Assembly (NCBI GenBank): GCA_021823555.1
Contig: JAKANW010000152.1
Location: forward strand, 1-6,945
Source of the DNA: Chloroflexota bacterium
GTDB taxonomy: Bacteria > Chloroflexota > Anaerolineae > Anaerolineales > Villigracilaceae
Direction of reading: 5' to 3'
DNA length: 6,945 nt
Positions 5,279 to 6,945 of the stretch are shown one piece after another (position 1 is the stretch's first letter; every line of letters begins with the position of its first letter). The position numbers and the translations under genes are program-made. The notes beneath the pieces were generated by a model. That model worked only from the letters and a program-made list of their open reading frames with translations, searched no databases and was not told the DNA's origin.

Positions 5279-6544
5279 TCAAGCTTCTGCCGGCTCGATG
5301 CGCGTGCCAGCCGGGATCTCGGCATCCTTTGGGATCACCACAATACCGCCGCGCACGTACCAGGTATCGTGATCCTCATCTTTTTTGTCGCGCGGGAAGG
5401 GTCGGATGACCACACCCCGGCCCAGCCGGGCATTCTTGTCCAGAATGGCGCCCTCGATATGGCAATCAGGCCCAACACCGATCGGGATATTGTGCGGCTG
5501 TGTCTCAGAATCGTAATAGTCCGACCCCATGATAATGCTATCTTTGATGACCGACCCTGCCGCGATCTGGCTGCGAATGCCAACAATCGAATGGGTGATC
5601 TCGGCTTTTTGAATGCGACACCCTTCGGCGATCAACACGTCCTGCAATTTGCTGTTTTCCACAATGGAACCAGGCAAAAAACGAGCGTTGGTATAGATCG
5701 GCAGTTGTGGGTCGTAAAAATTGAACGGCGAATTGGAGGATGTCAGGGCCAGGTTGGTTTCATAGAACGAGCGGATCGTCCCGATATCCTGCCAGTAGCC
5801 GTCGAAGTTGAAGCCATATACCTGGTACGAGTCAATTGCCTGGGGAATGAGGTCACGGCCAAAGTCATCGTGCTTGGGGAAATCGGTCAACATGTCTATC
5901 AGCAACTTGGTGTTGAACAGATAAATGCCCATCGAACCCAGGAATGGGCGTGCAGGATCATCCCGGCTGACAAATTTTTCCTGCACTTCGGGGTCCTTCG
6001 GTTTCTCCACAAACGAGGAGATGCGCCCATCCTCCTCGACTTTTAAGATCCCGAGACGGGACGCTTCTTCCCGCGCGACTGGCTGGACCGCTACCGTTAT
6101 ATCGGCCCCTTTCGCCCAGTGATATTCGGCCATGGCAGCATAATCCATGCGGTAGAGGTGGTCGCCTGCCAGTATCAACACATAGTCCGCGTCCGTGGCT
6201 TGGATCTCGAACAACTGCTTGCGCACCGCGTCTGCCGTTCCCTGATACCAATCGGCGCTTTCGAGCGTCTGCTCGGCAGCCCAGATCTGTACCCAGCCGG
6301 TGTGGAACGCGTCAAACTGGTAGGTCTGGGTAATGTGCCGGTGCAAAGAAACAGAATTGAACTGGGTCAGGACTGCAATCCGATAGATCCCCGAATTGAT
6401 ACAATTGCTGATGGGAATATCAATCAGGCGATACTTGCCTGCAATCGGCACCGCTGGTTTGGAACGCATTTGTGTCAACGGATAGAGGCGGGCGCCGCGC
6501 CCGCCTCCCAAGATAACGGCCAGGACGTCATTCAGTTTTGACAT
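5279..6544 (-). CDS. glgC: Glucose-1-phosphate adenylyltransferase (ADP-glucose pyrophosphorylase)
   Basis: GlgC converts glucose-1-phosphate and ATP to ADP-glucose and pyrophosphate, the committed step of bacterial glycogen synthesis in the cytoplasm. The protein has 421 residues, close to the usual ~430. The ATG at 6544 is preceded by GGAGG with a 5-base spacer; a TTG further upstream lies beside the ribosome-binding site and is rejected. The nucleotidyltransferase domain shows ILGGGRGARLYPLT (11-24), KPAVPIAGKYRLIDIPISNC (29-48), GTADAVR (102-108), the metal-binding LAGDHLYRMDY (125-135, Asp128), the glucose-1-phosphate lysine in FVEKP (Lys181) and YWQDIGT (250-256). A left-handed beta-helix domain follows from about 285, ending in GGIVVIPKDAEIPAGT (399-414). 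The sequence style is nearer cyanobacterial/plant-like forms than E. coli. It follows a 35-residue membrane microprotein by 38 bases and is probably co-transcribed with it. No other glycogen genes lie in the window. Confidence 0.95.
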   Translation of the reverse strand: MSKLNDVLAVILGGGRGARLYPLTQMRSKPAVPIAGKYRLIDIPISNCINSGIYRIAVLTQFNSVSLHRHITQTYQFDAFHTGWVQIWAAEQTLESADWYQGTADAVRKQLFEIQATDADYVLILAGDHLYRMDYAAMAEYHWAKGADITVAVQPVAREEASRLGILKVEEDGRISSFVEKPKDPEVQEKFVSRDDPARPFLGSMGIYLFNTKLLIDMLTDFPKHDDFGRDLIPQAIDSYQVYGFNFDGYWQDIGTIRSFYETNLALTSSNSPFNFYDPQLPIYTNARFLPGSIVENSKLQDVLIAEGCRIQKAEITHSIVGIRSQIAAGSVIKDSIIMGSDYYDSETQPHNIPIGVGPDCHIEGAILDKNARLGRGVVIRPFPRDKKDEDHDTWYVRGGIVVIPKDAEIPAGTRIEPAEA

Positions 6545-6582
6545 GGTAACCTCCTGCAAGCGGGATGATGTTGACGCCTCAA

Positions 6583-6690
6583 TTATCTCTTAAATTTGAA
6601 AAATCTGCTCATTTTGTGCATGATGTAAACAACCGGGTATGCCAGCAGGATGAGCAAATCAATCAACATAAAGATAAAACTCAACCTCAT
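6583..6690 (-). CDS. 35-residue single-span membrane microprotein, unknown function
   Basis: A short frame read on the minus strand, ATG 6690-6688 to TAA 6585-6583. The ribosome-binding site is strong: GGAGG at 6701-6697, six bases before the ATG. The product begins MRLSFIFMLIDLLILLAYPV, a hydrophobic segment long enough to cross the membrane once (about residues 3-24), and ends in a basic tail (RFFKFKR), which by the positive-inside rule suggests a cytoplasmic C-terminus. The stop lies 38 bases before the glgC start, suggesting one transcript. A 10-bp hairpin lies seven bases upstream of the ribosome-binding site. I do not recognise a family. The near-ideal ribosome-binding site, the hydrophobic-then-basic pattern and the fit in the gap favour a real gene; conservation is untested. 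Confidence 0.6.
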   Translation of the reverse strand: MRLSFIFMLIDLLILLAYPVVYIMHKMSRFFKFKR

Positions 6691-6708
6691 CGTGCGCCTC
6701 CAAGCAAA

Positions 6709-6739
6709 GCGCGAGACCCCTTGGATGGTGGTCTCGCGC
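6709..6739 (-). terminator. Stem-loop between tRNA-Leu and the microprotein, possible weak terminator or processing site
   Basis: GCGCGAGACC and GGTCTCGCGC form a perfect 10-bp inverted repeat (6709-6718 with 6730-6739) around an 11-base loop. On the minus strand only three T follow (TTTGC), so termination would be inefficient at best. It sits seven bases before the microprotein's ribosome-binding site. A smaller hairpin with a bulge (6779-6786 with 6791-6797, loop TCGT) lies nearer the tRNA. Together they may end or process the tRNA transcript while letting some read-through reach the microprotein and glgC. Confidence 0.4.
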
Positions 6740-6820
6740 AGGCACAAAGCTTACTGGAATGTTCTATAATCGGTGGCGCTCCCCGTTCGTACGGGAGTGC
6801 GTGATATAATGCCGACACAG

Positions 6821-6902
6821 TGCCGAAGGTGGGAATCGAACCCACATTCCCGAGGGAACACGATTTTGAGTCGTGCGCGTCTGCCAATTCCGCCACTCCG
6901 GC
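6821..6902 (-). tRNA. tRNA-Leu (anticodon CAA)
   Basis: This is an 82-nt class II tRNA. The acceptor strands GCCGGAG and CTTCGGC pair with one G-T wobble; discriminator is A (6821). The D stem is GCG/CGC. The anticodon stem CACGA/TCGTG encloses loop CTCAAAA, giving anticodon CAA (6868-6866), which reads UUG. The variable arm has stem TTCCC/GGGAA, typical of Leu. The T arm is GTGGG-TTCGAAT-CCCAC. The 3' CCA is not encoded; CTG follows the discriminator, so CCA must be added enzymatically. Confidence 0.97.
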
Positions 6903-6913
6903 ATGCAAAGCAG

Positions 6914-6942
6914 AGTATATCTGACAATTTCATCAGGGTCAA
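6914..6942 (-). promoter_or_regulatory. Promoter of the tRNA-Leu gene
   Basis: On the minus strand: TTGACC (6942-6937, 5 of 6), a 17-base spacer, then TATACT (6919-6914, 5 of 6). The predicted start near 6907 leaves only about five bases of leader before the mature tRNA 5' end at 6902. Spacing and hexamers match the promoter upstream of the ATPase riboswitch. Confidence 0.8.
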
Positions 6943-6945
6943 GGG

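Noticed and set aside
5258..6046. 262-codon plus-strand frame opposite glgC
   Set aside because: Antisense to a gene with all GlgC motifs; no recognisable motif of its own and no convincing ribosome-binding site.
6545..6559. TTG start giving GlgC five extra residues
   Set aside because: The TTG lies next to the GGAGG that serves the ATG at 6544; homologues start near that ATG.
1..6945. Search for CRISPR repeats, IS ends, transposases, toxin-antitoxin pairs or phage genes
   Set aside because: No regularly spaced repeats, transposase motifs or defence-type proteins were seen on either strand.

Overview
The window looks like ordinary bacterial chromosome, moderately GC-rich, carrying housekeeping and metabolic genes. 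No phage, IS, CRISPR or defence genes are visible. The GlgC type, the TyrA-like/GIY-YIG pair and the ATPase would fit a member of the Chloroflexota (Anaerolineae-like), but that placement is an inference from protein flavour, not something the sequence proves. The left edge is odd: the first ~98 bases are about 70% GC by hand count and interrupt an Ogt/MGMT gene, so the window may begin at a rearranged or chimeric contig end.

Layout. Positions 1-488 (minus) hold the N-terminal ~130 residues of an O6-alkylguanine-DNA alkyltransferase, cut off before the catalytic Cys. An intergenic stretch (489-715) has a strong hairpin and a consensus -10 box. It leads into a plus-strand two-gene unit: a TyrA-like Rossmann protein (716-1702), overlapping by 4 bases a small GIY-YIG nuclease-family protein (1699-1965). 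A convergent gap (1966-2118) with small stem-loops follows. The rest is on the minus strand. Read in its own direction it starts at the right edge with a consensus promoter, a tRNA-Leu(CAA) (6821-6902), two stem-loops, an unlisted 35-residue membrane microprotein (6583-6690) and glgC (5279-6544). Then comes a second sigma70-type promoter, a manganese riboswitch of the yybP-ykoY class with its own intrinsic terminator (about 5075-5205), and a 972-residue P-type Ca2+/Mn2+ ATPase (2119-5037).

How it works together. The clearest functional unit is riboswitch plus ATPase. The leader carries the conserved yybP-ykoY pieces GGGGAGTAGC and GGCAAGACC, and the 5' arm of the terminator reuses the 3' strand of the aptamer's base stem. 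This predicts that metal binding prevents termination and switches on a cation-export pump. GlgC makes ADP-glucose for glycogen, and the microprotein just upstream of it is probably co-transcribed. The TyrA-like protein keeps the fold landmarks of prephenate dehydrogenase but appears to have lost nearly every known catalytic or substrate-binding residue.

The most interesting items are the metal-riboswitch/ATPase module, the active-site-stripped TyrA homologue, the membrane microprotein in front of glgC, and the broken alkyltransferase at the left edge. I found no sign of a wholly new multi-gene system.
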